A stretch of 64,000 nucleotides of DNA from Cellvibrionaceae bacterium 1162T.S.0a.05 (GTDB taxonomy: Bacteria > Pseudomonadota > Gammaproteobacteria > Pseudomonadales > Cellvibrionaceae): positions 3,475,501-3,539,500 of the forward strand of contig LANB01000001.1 of the NCBI GenBank assembly GCA_000964245.1, given 5' to 3'. Shown here piece after piece: positions 17,099 through 25,756 of this stretch. Numbering within the stretch: the stretch's first letter is position 1; each line of letters opens with the position of its first letter. Below the pieces are notes generated by a model, which was not told the origin of the DNA, did not search any database, and saw only the letters and a list, made by a program, of their open reading frames with translations. The position numbers and the translations under genes were made by a program.

Positions 17099-18884
17099 GC
17101 AAAATGCCCTGATCATTATCCTGCCCGTGTCTCAAGAGCTATATGCCAGGCTGGAGCAACAGAGGGAAAAACTCCAGGCTCTCGATTCTACCTGGTTGCA
17201 ATCGAGCAGCTGCAAACCGCATTTTATCAGCGCCAGTTTTATCTCGACAAAACCGGACACGCGAAAACGTCAACATTTCGCGATGCTGGAAATGATTGTC
17301 GATGGTTCCAGGTCAGCGTTTCTAAACAAGGCGCTTGAGCAACTTGAATGGCGTGAACTCGTTAATACAAGCTTTGAACTTTGCGAAGGTTTTCCTGGAA
17401 GCAGTGCAACAGGGGCTGAGCTGTGCGCTTATTTGAAAACCGGGTTCAAGCGCGCAGAGTTACATCATGTTGGCGCCAGCTACAAACCAGTTGGTACTGT
17501 TGTGGACGAGGAGAAGGTCTATATTCAAGCGCGTAAAGACCTGGAGCAACATTACGAAAATGCATCGTCGAGAAATCAGGTTTGGAAAGAGTTGTGTACC
17601 GGGCTAACGAAAAGCTATTTTCATACCATCAGGAATGCCAGGTCGAAACCCTTTCTTGAATATTTCAATATTCTGAATGTCGAAAGTCGCTCGCACCTTA
17701 GGGCGGTTTTCGGGTTTTTCTGTGCGCTTTTCGTCATTGCTGCAGCACTTTTAACAGCTTATCGCCTTGTCGCAACAGATTTTATTTTGCCTCACTGGCA
17801 AAAAATGATTTTAATTTCGGTACCGACGCTTTATTTTCTTGCAGGCGTATACGTTTCAGCCCGTGAGGTTCCCAAAAACCTGAAACTCCAGTATTGGTTG
17901 CAAGCGCTTATCGAAAACACGTTTACTGTTTTTATTGGCACCGTCCGGGTACTTGTTTATCTCTTATTTATCCTTTGGTTGCTCTCCCTGGAATGGGCTG
18001 CGGTACCGGATGCGCTGCCTGTTGTTGCGGCCCACGTTACTTTCCTGGTTATGACGCTTCTTGTTGCTCTGATGGGCTATGCTTTTGCCCTGGAAAGAGG
18101 TGCTCTGATTGCAGGCCTGCTTCATTCCGGTTTGTGGCTCTACGCCTATGTCAGTGAGGAGCCAGGCTTTGCCTGGTTTACGTTGTATTGCCTATACATT
18201 GAAGCCGTTCTGTATGCCGGGCTGTTGATTTTCACCGTATATAAAATCAGGCGCAGTGAACTCGATGAAAAAATACATCGATTACCCGAAATGCCATCGG
18301 AGCAACCGATACGGCCCTCTGAAAGAGTGAGTTGTCACAACCACATGATTTCAGTGACAAAAATTCGCGACGGTTTTTTTCGCTTGTGCCTGATCAAGGT
18401 CTTGATGCGTCTCGTTGATTTTTTTGCTTTTTTTGCGCGGGTTGAAAACCGGGGGCAATCGGAGGTTATTCATTTTGCACGTTTCAGTGTACTCAGTGCG
18501 AATGATGTGAATTATCTGGTGTTTGTCTCCAGTTTTGATGATGGTTTTTCGAGTTATCTGGGCGAGTTTAACAGTTTTTTATTGAATGCCCTTTGGGGTA
18601 ACACGCAGGGTTGTCCGGAAACCGAGTTTTTATTCTGGAAGGGGGCAGAGAATGAAATTGAGTTTCGACGTTACGCAAGAAATAGCATGTTCGATTACGA
18701 TTTTTATTTTTCAGCGTATCCAGATGTCTTGTTGCGAGACCGTCATCGCGCAACCAGTACCTGTAAGGATTTAAATTATCCACCTAATGACCAGCTTGTC
18801 CGTCCGTTAAGCCTGTCTAATAGCTTGCGAAAGAAACATCTGGAACACCACGAATTGGATCTGGCTTTCAGACGCTTGCAGTAA
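17091..18884 (+). CDS. Membrane protein between P450 and DyP peroxidase, with a DyP-linked domain
   Basis: The start is set at ATG 17091, overlapping the P450 stop by 8 bases; ATG 17061 is also in frame. About 597 residues. An N-terminal soluble region of about 200 residues comes first, then six hydrophobic helices (about 210-390), then a C-terminal soluble region of 170 residues. The C-terminal part has the pattern VIHFARFSVLSANDVNYLVF followed by SSFDDGFSSYL and SAYPDV. It resembles a domain of unknown function often found fused or adjacent to DyP-type peroxidases (HFARW...FFSNFDGSW...YSAYP). The N-terminal part (PHFISASF...HFAMLEMIVDG) may be a second, diverged copy. The role is unknown; probably a membrane scaffold for the two haem enzymes. 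Confidence 0.6.
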   Translation: MIKQNALIIILPVSQELYARLEQQREKLQALDSTWLQSSSCKPHFISASFISTKPDTRKRQHFAMLEMIVDGSRSAFLNKALEQLEWRELVNTSFELCEGFPGSSATGAELCAYLKTGFKRAELHHVGASYKPVGTVVDEEKVYIQARKDLEQHYENASSRNQVWKELCTGLTKSYFHTIRNARSKPFLEYFNILNVESRSHLRAVFGFFCALFVIAAALLTAYRLVATDFILPHWQKMILISVPTLYFLAGVYVSAREVPKNLKLQYWLQALIENTFTVFIGTVRVLVYLLFILWLLSLEWAAVPDALPVVAAHVTFLVMTLLVALMGYAFALERGALIAGLLHSGLWLYAYVSEEPGFAWFTLYCLYIEAVLYAGLLIFTVYKIRRSELDEKIHRLPEMPSEQPIRPSERVSCHNHMISVTKIRDGFFRLCLIKVLMRLVDFFAFFARVENRGQSEVIHFARFSVLSANDVNYLVFVSSFDDGFSSYLGEFNSFLLNALWGNTQGCPETEFLFWKGAENEIEFRRYARNSMFDYDFYFSAYPDVLLRDRHRATSTCKDLNYPPNDQLVRPLSLSNSLRKKHLEHHELDLAFRRLQ

Positions 18885-18917
18885 TCGAACTTTACCCACT
18901 AAACAGGAATCAGAATC

Positions 18918-20294
18918 TTGCTCGAATTATTTGATATTCAAAGTTTTGTTTTCCAGGCCTTTGGCAAGAGTTTTAGAGGCTGGTATGCATTTTTACAATT
19001 TGATAATGACCAGATGGAGAAAAACCTGGATTGGTTGAAAAGTCAATTGGCTTACGTTGCCGGTGTTGATGACGAAACCAAAATGCTTGACCGGGAAGCG
19101 CTGGAATATTATCTGGTGATGGGTTTCACACATAGTGGCCTGGAAAAGCTGGGTATCGGTATTAAAGGAAGCCGACCATACCGTAAACCTTTCAGTGAAG
19201 CCTTTATGGAGGGCATGGTTGAACGCGCAGAAATTCTTGGCGATAAACCGGATTCCTGGGAATGGGGTGGCAAGGAAGAGACTGAACCCCACCTGGTTTT
19301 AGCGATGTTCGCAAATGAAAATGAATTCGAAAATAAAAAAAGTGATTTTAAAAAAGCCTATGAACAAGCAGGGTTTAAGGAAGTGCGAGCGGTTGAAGGC
19401 TATAGCCACAAGGATTTACGGGAGCACTTTGGCTTTGCCGACGGCATTTCTCAACCCTTGATAGAAGGTTTTCATGATTCTATCGATAAAAATAATTTGT
19501 GTGAACCCGGGGAGTTTGTCTTGGGCTACCGCAATGAGCGAGGCGTATACCCCGAAAGTGCGTTGGTTGAACACAACAATGAGAGTGGTGAATTTGATCT
19601 GGGTAAGAATGGCAGTTTCATGGTTGTGCGCCAATTAGAACAGGATGCAGAGCGTTTTCGCGCGGGCAATCCGAGGGAAGTGGATGCAGCGAAACTCATT
19701 GGCCGTTGGCGAAGCGGGGCACCACTCACACTGTGCCCCTTTAATGACAATATTAAACTCAAGGAAAATAACAGTTTTACGTATTTTCAACATGATCGCT
19801 ACGGTATGAAGTGCCCAATTGGTTCACATATCCGGCGAAGTAACCCAAGAGATAATAAATTCAGCTTGAATGATCATGAAGACAGGGAAAGGACCCAGGC
19901 ACTCAATAAACGTCATAGAATTATACGGCGGGGGCGTTTATACGGCCCGGAGGTTCCCAAGGAATTTTACGAGGGTGCTAATACGCTTGACCCCAAAAAA
20001 CCCCATGAAAGCCGCGGGACCTTATTTATTTGTTTGAATGCGAGTATTGAAAACCAGTTTGAATTTGTTATGCAAAATTGGATAAACCGCAAGGATTTCA
20101 ACGGACTTCGCAATGAATTGGACCCGCTATCCACGGTTGATGAAGAGGAAAATCGGCATTTCACAACGCCGGGTATGCCGAAAACGGAAAGGCGACAATT
20201 GCAGCAGTATGTGACAATGCGCGGTGGGGCCTATTTCTTTTTACCAGGGATGCGCGCGTTAAGGTTTATTGTGTCAGGCTTTAATCCGGTTTAA
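18918..20294 (+). CDS. DyP-type haem peroxidase
   Basis: 458 residues, no signal peptide. The family motif GxxDG reads GFADG near residues 172-176, supplying the distal catalytic Asp. The proximal haem His lies in PIGSHIRRSNPRD near 303. The fold order and the C-terminal YFFLPGMRALRFIVSG also fit. DyP peroxidases oxidise dyes, lignin-like phenolics or lipids with hydrogen peroxide. It is third in the P450 operon, 33 bases after the membrane gene. Its 3' end overlaps the convergent cyclase gene by 21 bases. Confidence 0.87.
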   Translation: MLELFDIQSFVFQAFGKSFRGWYAFLQFDNDQMEKNLDWLKSQLAYVAGVDDETKMLDREALEYYLVMGFTHSGLEKLGIGIKGSRPYRKPFSEAFMEGMVERAEILGDKPDSWEWGGKEETEPHLVLAMFANENEFENKKSDFKKAYEQAGFKEVRAVEGYSHKDLREHFGFADGISQPLIEGFHDSIDKNNLCEPGEFVLGYRNERGVYPESALVEHNNESGEFDLGKNGSFMVVRQLEQDAERFRAGNPREVDAAKLIGRWRSGAPLTLCPFNDNIKLKENNSFTYFQHDRYGMKCPIGSHIRRSNPRDNKFSLNDHEDRERTQALNKRHRIIRRGRLYGPEVPKEFYEGANTLDPKKPHESRGTLFICLNASIENQFEFVMQNWINRKDFNGLRNELDPLSTVDEEENRHFTTPGMPKTERRQLQQYVTMRGGAYFFLPGMRALRFIVSGFNPV

Positions 20295-23200
20295 GTCGAT
20301 AGCGTCTTTTACTTTATTCAATCCGTTCAGGCTCCTGGTTTGCAAATACGGCATATTGCAAATTTTCGCAATTTTATGTGCGTGCGCAAATGCAGTCTGG
20401 CACTTCTTTGAATTTTCACCCTGTGTTTTTAGAAATATTTCTGCTTGAATCAGGTAGGCATTTGCAAGGTTGGGCCGTTCGCCACTGTCTTTGGCATGTT
20501 GAATAATACTATTCACTATTTCCATAGCCTTATCCAGTTGGCTTGCACATTCCAGTGCGTGTGCATAGGCAGTCATTAACAGGGAATTCACGAAAGAGCC
20601 ACCGATATACGCGCTGCCGCTTTCGAGTGCATTTTCTGCAAGTGAAATGGCGGTTTCAAATTCACCTGTTACCGTATGAAATTCAATAAGTCGCGCGCAT
20701 ACAGAGGGGTACACATTTTCAACCCGGTTGACTTTGCAGACTTCAGTTGCAAGTTCCAGGGCTTTTTGTGCTTTTTGCATCTGCCCGGTTCTCATTAAAC
20801 AGAGTGCGTATTCTTCATTGACTATCGCCCGGCTGTAAGGATCATCAAAGGTGTCGGCTTGCAGACAGCCTTCTTCAAAAACCTCTAGTGCTTCTTCGTA
20901 GCGGCCTACCAAGGTCAGGCTGGCGCCGAGGAAAGTTCGACATATCACGCTGGGGTAGCCCACCCAACCTATGCGTGAATTCAGTTCATGTGTTTCAATT
21001 TCAGTGATCACTTTTTTATACAGTGAGATTGCGTCCTCAAATTTGCCCTGAGAGTAAAGCACCATGCCAACGCTATGCTGTGCCGCGAGGCTGAGCGGTA
21101 GACTGCCTGTTTGCCCGGCGATTTCTATGGCTTTCTCTGCATAGTCCAGGGCATTTTGGTGTTCACTAAAAATCCACATTGAAATGGCAAGTTGGCTGTA
21201 AATCGTCCCCAGGGCTTTCTGGTCGCCCACCAGTTGAGCCGTTTTTAAGGCGTCGTTAAGTAATTCGCGTATGCGTTTATGATTTCCTAAGGGGAGCAAG
21301 GCACGCATGCTTTGTAAGCGCAACTCAATCCCTTCGTTGATCTGTTCCTTGCCGACGGGATAAATTAACTTCAGGCAAGCGAGGGCTTTTTCTAGCGCGG
21401 CCGATGCGTGTTCATTGGCCGATTGCTTGATGGCTTTTGATACGACCAATTTATAGTAGCGAACGGCCTTGCTCCACAACTCACCGGCTTCGGCATGATG
21501 TGCTAACTGTTCAGCCTTTTCATTGATGCGGTTTTGATAAATCTGCTCGAGGGTTTCGAGTATGCTGAGGTGGATTTGTTTTTTCTTGCGGCTATACAAA
21601 CTTCCAAAAATGACTTCGGGGATCAGGGCGTGGCGGAATTGGTACCCTGAGGAAGAGCTTGTGCGTGGTTCGAAAAGAATATTCAGGGCAACAAGTTTAT
21701 CCAGTTTTTGCTTCACGTCGTTTTCAATGTGCAGGACTTGTGCAATCACAAGTGGATCAATTTCATCGTTCAAGACCGCAGCGACACGTAGCACCTGCTT
21801 GAGATCTTCCGCTAGGCGATCGAAGCGGGAGGAAATGATAGCTTCGATGCGTGTAGGAATGTTTATCTTCTCAAAGTCTTTTGATAATACGTAGTTACCC
21901 CGGCGGCCGGTCAATATTTTTTCGTCCACAAGTGAGCGAATGGTCTCTTCAATATAAAATGGATTGCATTCAGCATGTTGAGTGAGAAAGCGCGATAATT
22001 TTCTCGATTGCTCATTATTGCCTATGAGGGATAACACCATATTGGCCGCATCGCTCTCATTCATTTTATTCAGGTGAATCATTTTTCCTGTTTCAAGCTC
22101 TTTCCAGGCGTTGTCAGGCTCGGGTCGCGTAGTAGTCAGAAGCAAGAGGCCTCTGGAGAGCGAACCCTCTGTGAGTTTTTCAAGGAGATCCACGGTGAGT
22201 TTGTCAAACCAGTGAAGGTCTTCGGCAAGCAAGAGCAAGGGTTTGGGTAAATCGATGTGCGCAAGAAAAAGCAACAAGCCCGAAAACTGCGCTTTTTGAC
22301 GTTGAACCGGGTTAAGCCGGGACCATTCCTTATCCTGAACGGGTAAATCCAACAAGGTGGCAAAGGCGGTGTGGTAATTTTTTAAAAATTCATTTTTATT
22401 GATACAGATAGCAAGTTTTTCGGAAATAATGGCATGGTTGTCGCGCGGTGAAATCTTGAGTTGATTTCGCAGTAAACGGCTGAACACACCGAGCGGTGCT
22501 TGACTAAACGCAAAGCCGGAAATTTCGATCACCTTGAACTGGCTTTTGAGGCGCTCGACCAATTCGAAAGCAATGCGTGATTTACCAACCCCAGGGTCGC
22601 CTTTGAGGGTGATGGTGATGGTTTTTCCCGCTTGAGTTGTCAGTGCTTTCGTTTCCAGTTCGTCTAACAGCGTGGTTCGCCCAACCAGCGGGGTGAGCCC
22701 ATGTGTTACCAGGGCTTGAAAGCGGGTCAGGCTTGTTAATCCGCGGAGCTCATACAAAGCGAGGGCTTGGCTTTCGCCTTTGATTGCTGTGTTGCCGAGC
22801 GATTCCACTTCAACAAAACCCTGGACTTGTGAATACGTGCTTTCACTCATAATGGCAACCCCGGCGGCCGCCAATGTTTCGAGCCTGGACGCTAACCAGG
22901 TTGTGGTCCCCACTGCGCGAATTTCCGAGCCAAGCGAAGTATTAATGGAGCTGATAACCACCTTGCCACTGTTGATACCGATCCCTGCATGGAGATCGTC
23001 AGCAAGAATTTTTTTCGCCTTTAAGCTCTCAAATTGCCGGAATATTTGCAGGGCGGCGTGACACGCGCGCAAAGCATGATCTTCGTAGGCGACGGGTGCC
23101 CCAAAAATGGCCAATATGCCATCTCCCTGGACCTGAAGCACACTGCCATGGTACTCATGAACCACGTCGATCATGACGTTGATCGGGATATCGATAAATT

Positions 23201-23525
23201 TTTCAACCCACTCCGGGTCGCTACCTTGAATAAAATTCAGGGAATTGCGAAGATCTGCAAACATGACTGTGGCATGTTTGTGCTCGCCCAGTGCGTTGGC
23301 AAACAGGTTTGCGCTGGAGGCGTGTTTACTTTGCGCTTCAACGCCTGGTTTTTCCTGAGAGCCAAATTGGAGTGATACACCGCAACCGCCGCAAAAAAGC
23401 ATATTGCTGGTGAGAGCAAATCCACATTTGTTACAATTTGGCGGGTTCGTGCCTGGTGTAGCCGGGGGCTCTTGAGCGCGCTGTTTTTCCTGCATCGTGT
23501 TTTCGCTACTGGACTCTTTTTTCAT
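20274..23525 (-). CDS. Zinc-ribbon / class III nucleotide cyclase / STAND-like ATPase / TPR regulator
   Basis: 1083 residues. A zinc ribbon has Cys 31, 34, 45 and 48. The class III cyclase domain spans about 80-250; TVMFADLRNSL and QGDGILAIFGAP supply both metal-binding Asp (91 and 135). The AAA/STAND-type ATPase has Walker A GDPGVGKSR near 310 and a Walker B-like LLLLAEDLHWFD near 430. The C-terminal 450 residues are helical TPR-like repeats. This layout is known from many adenylate/guanylate cyclase-domain proteins of proteobacteria and actinobacteria. The cyclase may sense ATP-driven state changes triggered by ligand binding to the TPR array. A Crp-family gene lies divergent and 382 bases away, a possible cyclic-nucleotide target. 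Cytoplasmic. Confidence 0.83.
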   Translation of the reverse strand: MKKESSSENTMQEKQRAQEPPATPGTNPPNCNKCGFALTSNMLFCGGCGVSLQFGSQEKPGVEAQSKHASSANLFANALGEHKHATVMFADLRNSLNFIQGSDPEWVEKFIDIPINVMIDVVHEYHGSVLQVQGDGILAIFGAPVAYEDHALRACHAALQIFRQFESLKAKKILADDLHAGIGINSGKVVISSINTSLGSEIRAVGTTTWLASRLETLAAAGVAIMSESTYSQVQGFVEVESLGNTAIKGESQALALYELRGLTSLTRFQALVTHGLTPLVGRTTLLDELETKALTTQAGKTITITLKGDPGVGKSRIAFELVERLKSQFKVIEISGFAFSQAPLGVFSRLLRNQLKISPRDNHAIISEKLAICINKNEFLKNYHTAFATLLDLPVQDKEWSRLNPVQRQKAQFSGLLLFLAHIDLPKPLLLLAEDLHWFDKLTVDLLEKLTEGSLSRGLLLLTTTRPEPDNAWKELETGKMIHLNKMNESDAANMVLSLIGNNEQSRKLSRFLTQHAECNPFYIEETIRSLVDEKILTGRRGNYVLSKDFEKINIPTRIEAIISSRFDRLAEDLKQVLRVAAVLNDEIDPLVIAQVLHIENDVKQKLDKLVALNILFEPRTSSSSGYQFRHALIPEVIFGSLYSRKKKQIHLSILETLEQIYQNRINEKAEQLAHHAEAGELWSKAVRYYKLVVSKAIKQSANEHASAALEKALACLKLIYPVGKEQINEGIELRLQSMRALLPLGNHKRIRELLNDALKTAQLVGDQKALGTIYSQLAISMWIFSEHQNALDYAEKAIEIAGQTGSLPLSLAAQHSVGMVLYSQGKFEDAISLYKKVITEIETHELNSRIGWVGYPSVICRTFLGASLTLVGRYEEALEVFEEGCLQADTFDDPYSRAIVNEEYALCLMRTGQMQKAQKALELATEVCKVNRVENVYPSVCARLIEFHTVTGEFETAISLAENALESGSAYIGGSFVNSLLMTAYAHALECASQLDKAMEIVNSIIQHAKDSGERPNLANAYLIQAEIFLKTQGENSKKCQTAFAHAHKIAKICNMPYLQTRSLNGLNKVKDAIDLNRIKA

Positions 23526-23907
23526 GTTATTTTAATTCCACAGTAGTTATTGTCGACGATGTTAAGGCGCGCAGGCGTTAAAACTGGATATACTTTCTAC
23601 TTTCTTATCGGCGCTATACTGGCTTTCTCGTTGCAGGGTAAAATTAGTCGTAAACTTGATTAAGCCGGGTAAAACGAAAATAAAATAAAAATTAAGTATT
23701 ACAACGAGCATGTTGCTCAACGATCATAAAGACTTGAATAGGATAGCGCCCCGAATAGGATAAAGCCCTGTGATCGTAAAATCCCTATTTATAGCAAGCG
23801 AAAACGAGGCTAGTATAACATTCTGAACTAAGGCTGAGCGACTTTTAACTAATAACCAAAAAACCATAAATAAAAAATAATTCTATTCAATAGTCTGGGG
23901 AATACGG
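23526..23907. promoter_or_regulatory. Divergent control region between cyclase and Crp-family genes
   Basis: A 382-base AT-rich region. It holds two direct repeats GAATAGGATA (23736-23745 and 23753-23762, 17-base period) and a small dyad GAGCATGTTGCTC (23706-23718). These could be regulator sites for the Crp-family gene. No gene or RNA is evident. Confidence 0.35.
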
Positions 23908-24594
23908 ATGAGCGATGCCACGCTAAAACGATTACACGCCGTGAAGATTTTTTCAGGGATGGATGAAGCGTCACTGCAAGGCATTGCCCCTTTGTTCACA
24001 TTGCAATCCTTCAAACGGAATCAGACCTTAATCACGCACCAGGATGAGACGAATTCTGTGTATTTTCTGGTGAGTGGGAGTGTACGTGCCGCGATGTTTA
24101 GCCCCTCGGGGAAGCAGGTTTCTTACCAGGATCTCCATGAAGGGGATATGTATGGGGAAATGGCGGCCATTGACCGACAACCCAGATCGACACACGTTAT
24201 CGCACTGACCAATGGCGAACAGCTCAGCCTAACCGGGGACAAATTCTTGAGCCTTGTTGGCGACCATCCCCAAATTGCCCAAGCGGTGATGCTTAAAATG
24301 ACGGGTGTCATCCGCTATCTCTGTGAACGGATGTACGAATTTGGTGCCTTGAGTGTAGGTGGCCGGGTTCGGGCCGAGATTCTACGGTTGGCGCGGCTGC
24401 GGGGCGAAACCACAACAGACGTGGTTGAAATTGACGATATGCCAACGCATGAGGAGCTTGCCAGTCGCTTGGCGACCCATCGAGAGGCGATTACGCGGGA
24501 ACTCGGTAAGCTTGAAAAAGACGGCATTGTACGAAAACAACGGCATAAACTGACCATACTCAAGCTCCCGGCATTAATCGCCGGTGATGAGTAA
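23908..24594 (+). CDS. Crp/Fnr-family transcription regulator
   Basis: 228 residues; GGGGAA lies upstream. Residues about 15-125 form the cyclic-nucleotide-binding jelly roll, with the phosphate-binding-cassette-like GEMAAIDRQPRSTHVIAL segment (R present). A long dimer helix follows, then a winged helix near 165-225 with recognition helix SRLATHREAITRELGKLEKDG. The N-terminal iron-sulfur Cys cluster of Fnr is missing, so it is Crp-like and probably answers to a cyclic nucleotide. The divergent neighbour is a nucleotide cyclase protein, making a local signal-response pair plausible. Confidence 0.85.
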   Translation: MSDATLKRLHAVKIFSGMDEASLQGIAPLFTLQSFKRNQTLITHQDETNSVYFLVSGSVRAAMFSPSGKQVSYQDLHEGDMYGEMAAIDRQPRSTHVIALTNGEQLSLTGDKFLSLVGDHPQIAQAVMLKMTGVIRYLCERMYEFGALSVGGRVRAEILRLARLRGETTTDVVEIDDMPTHEELASRLATHREAITRELGKLEKDGIVRKQRHKLTILKLPALIAGDE

Positions 24595-24697
24595 ATTAAC
24601 CCGATTCCGGGTGTGATTTTTCCCACATACGCCTGACGTGTTCTTTCCTAACCTGACTCACACAGAGTAAATGTAAGTATGCTGTCAGGAGTTCCTT

Positions 24698-25660
24698 ATG
24701 CTGATTGTGACCAATCGGAATCTCAATGAAGAAAATTTAAGCAATGGGGTGGGGGATCATCGTGCTTTTGGCGATGAAGTTAATTCGAAAGGGCCAAACG
24801 AAGTTCGTCTGGCCGTAGCGAATAAAGAGGGGGAAAAGTGGAAAGTAGAACTTGTTCCCGAACCCGCGCCTGAAGATTTGCGATTGGAAAATTTGCCCTC
24901 CAAAACGATGTTCGCGGAACTGAGAGAGCGCTTGACCCGGGAAAATAAAAACTGTGTTTTCTTTGTTCACGGCTTCAATCAATCATTCAAGAAAAACCTG
25001 GAAAAATCGCTGAAACTGGAGCAGGAGCACAATGTTGAAGTGGTTGCTTTTTCCTGGCCGTCGAACCCCGGTGGCTTCAAAACACGTGAGTACCGCACGG
25101 CCAAACGCACCGCAATGGCCTCGATAGGCGCGCTTGACGCCAGCCTTGAAAAAATGAGCGGTTATCTGAAAGAACCCTTTAATAAAGAGCGACTTGCGAG
25201 TTGTAATGTTAAGTTTTCCTTGTTGGCCCATAGTCTGGGGAATTACCTGTTTCAAAAATATATCGTTGATTCTGTTTATGAAAATGAAACGGCAATTTTC
25301 GAAAATATCATTCTCTGTCAAGCAGACGTTGATAATCGGAAACATGCGCAATGGGTTGAGCGAATCGAAGCAGGGAAACGTGTTTATGTCACCATCAATG
25401 AAAATGACTATGTTCTCAAATGGTCTGATGCAAATTTTCAACGCGACCGCTTAGGGCGCACGGCGAAGAAGCTCAATGCAGATAATGCCGTTTATTTTGA
25501 TTTTACAGACGGTGTGAATGTGGGTAAAACACACGGCCTTTTCTATAAGAAAACCAACAATGTTGTGAAAGAAGTGTTCACAGCAATGCTCAATGGCGAA
25601 AAGGGCGAATATGTAGAGGGCATGGTTTTCGATAGTCGCTCAAATTCCTATCGGTTTTAA
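24698..25660 (+). CDS. DUF900-type alpha/beta hydrolase
   Basis: 320 residues; AGGAG six bases before ATG. The core reads VFFVHGFNQSF (oxyanion strand) near 86-96, AFSWPSNP near 115, and the nucleophile elbow LLAHSLGNYLF near 176. A His in KTHGLF near 275 could complete a triad. Family members are intracellular serine hydrolases or esterases with unknown natural substrate. No signal peptide. It follows the Crp-family gene by 103 bases and may be its target or co-transcribed. Confidence 0.8.
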   Translation: MLIVTNRNLNEENLSNGVGDHRAFGDEVNSKGPNEVRLAVANKEGEKWKVELVPEPAPEDLRLENLPSKTMFAELRERLTRENKNCVFFVHGFNQSFKKNLEKSLKLEQEHNVEVVAFSWPSNPGGFKTREYRTAKRTAMASIGALDASLEKMSGYLKEPFNKERLASCNVKFSLLAHSLGNYLFQKYIVDSVYENETAIFENIILCQADVDNRKHAQWVERIEAGKRVYVTINENDYVLKWSDANFQRDRLGRTAKKLNADNAVYFDFTDGVNVGKTHGLFYKKTNNVVKEVFTAMLNGEKGEYVEGMVFDSRSNSYRF

Positions 25661-25690
25661 TGAGCTCCTTTTTAATTGGTATTTTGATTT

Positions 25691-25723
25691 TTCTTAAAAA
25701 ATAAGCCCACGAATTGTGGGCTT
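25691..25723 (-). terminator. Intrinsic terminator of the PKD-domain protein gene
   Basis: AAGCCCAC (25703-25710) pairs with GTGGGCTT (25716-25723) over a five-base loop. On the minus strand the stem is followed by TATTTTTTAAGAA, giving the U tract. Confidence 0.7.
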
Positions 25724-25756
25724 AAGTGTTTGTTGGCAATTTATAGTGCTATCCAT

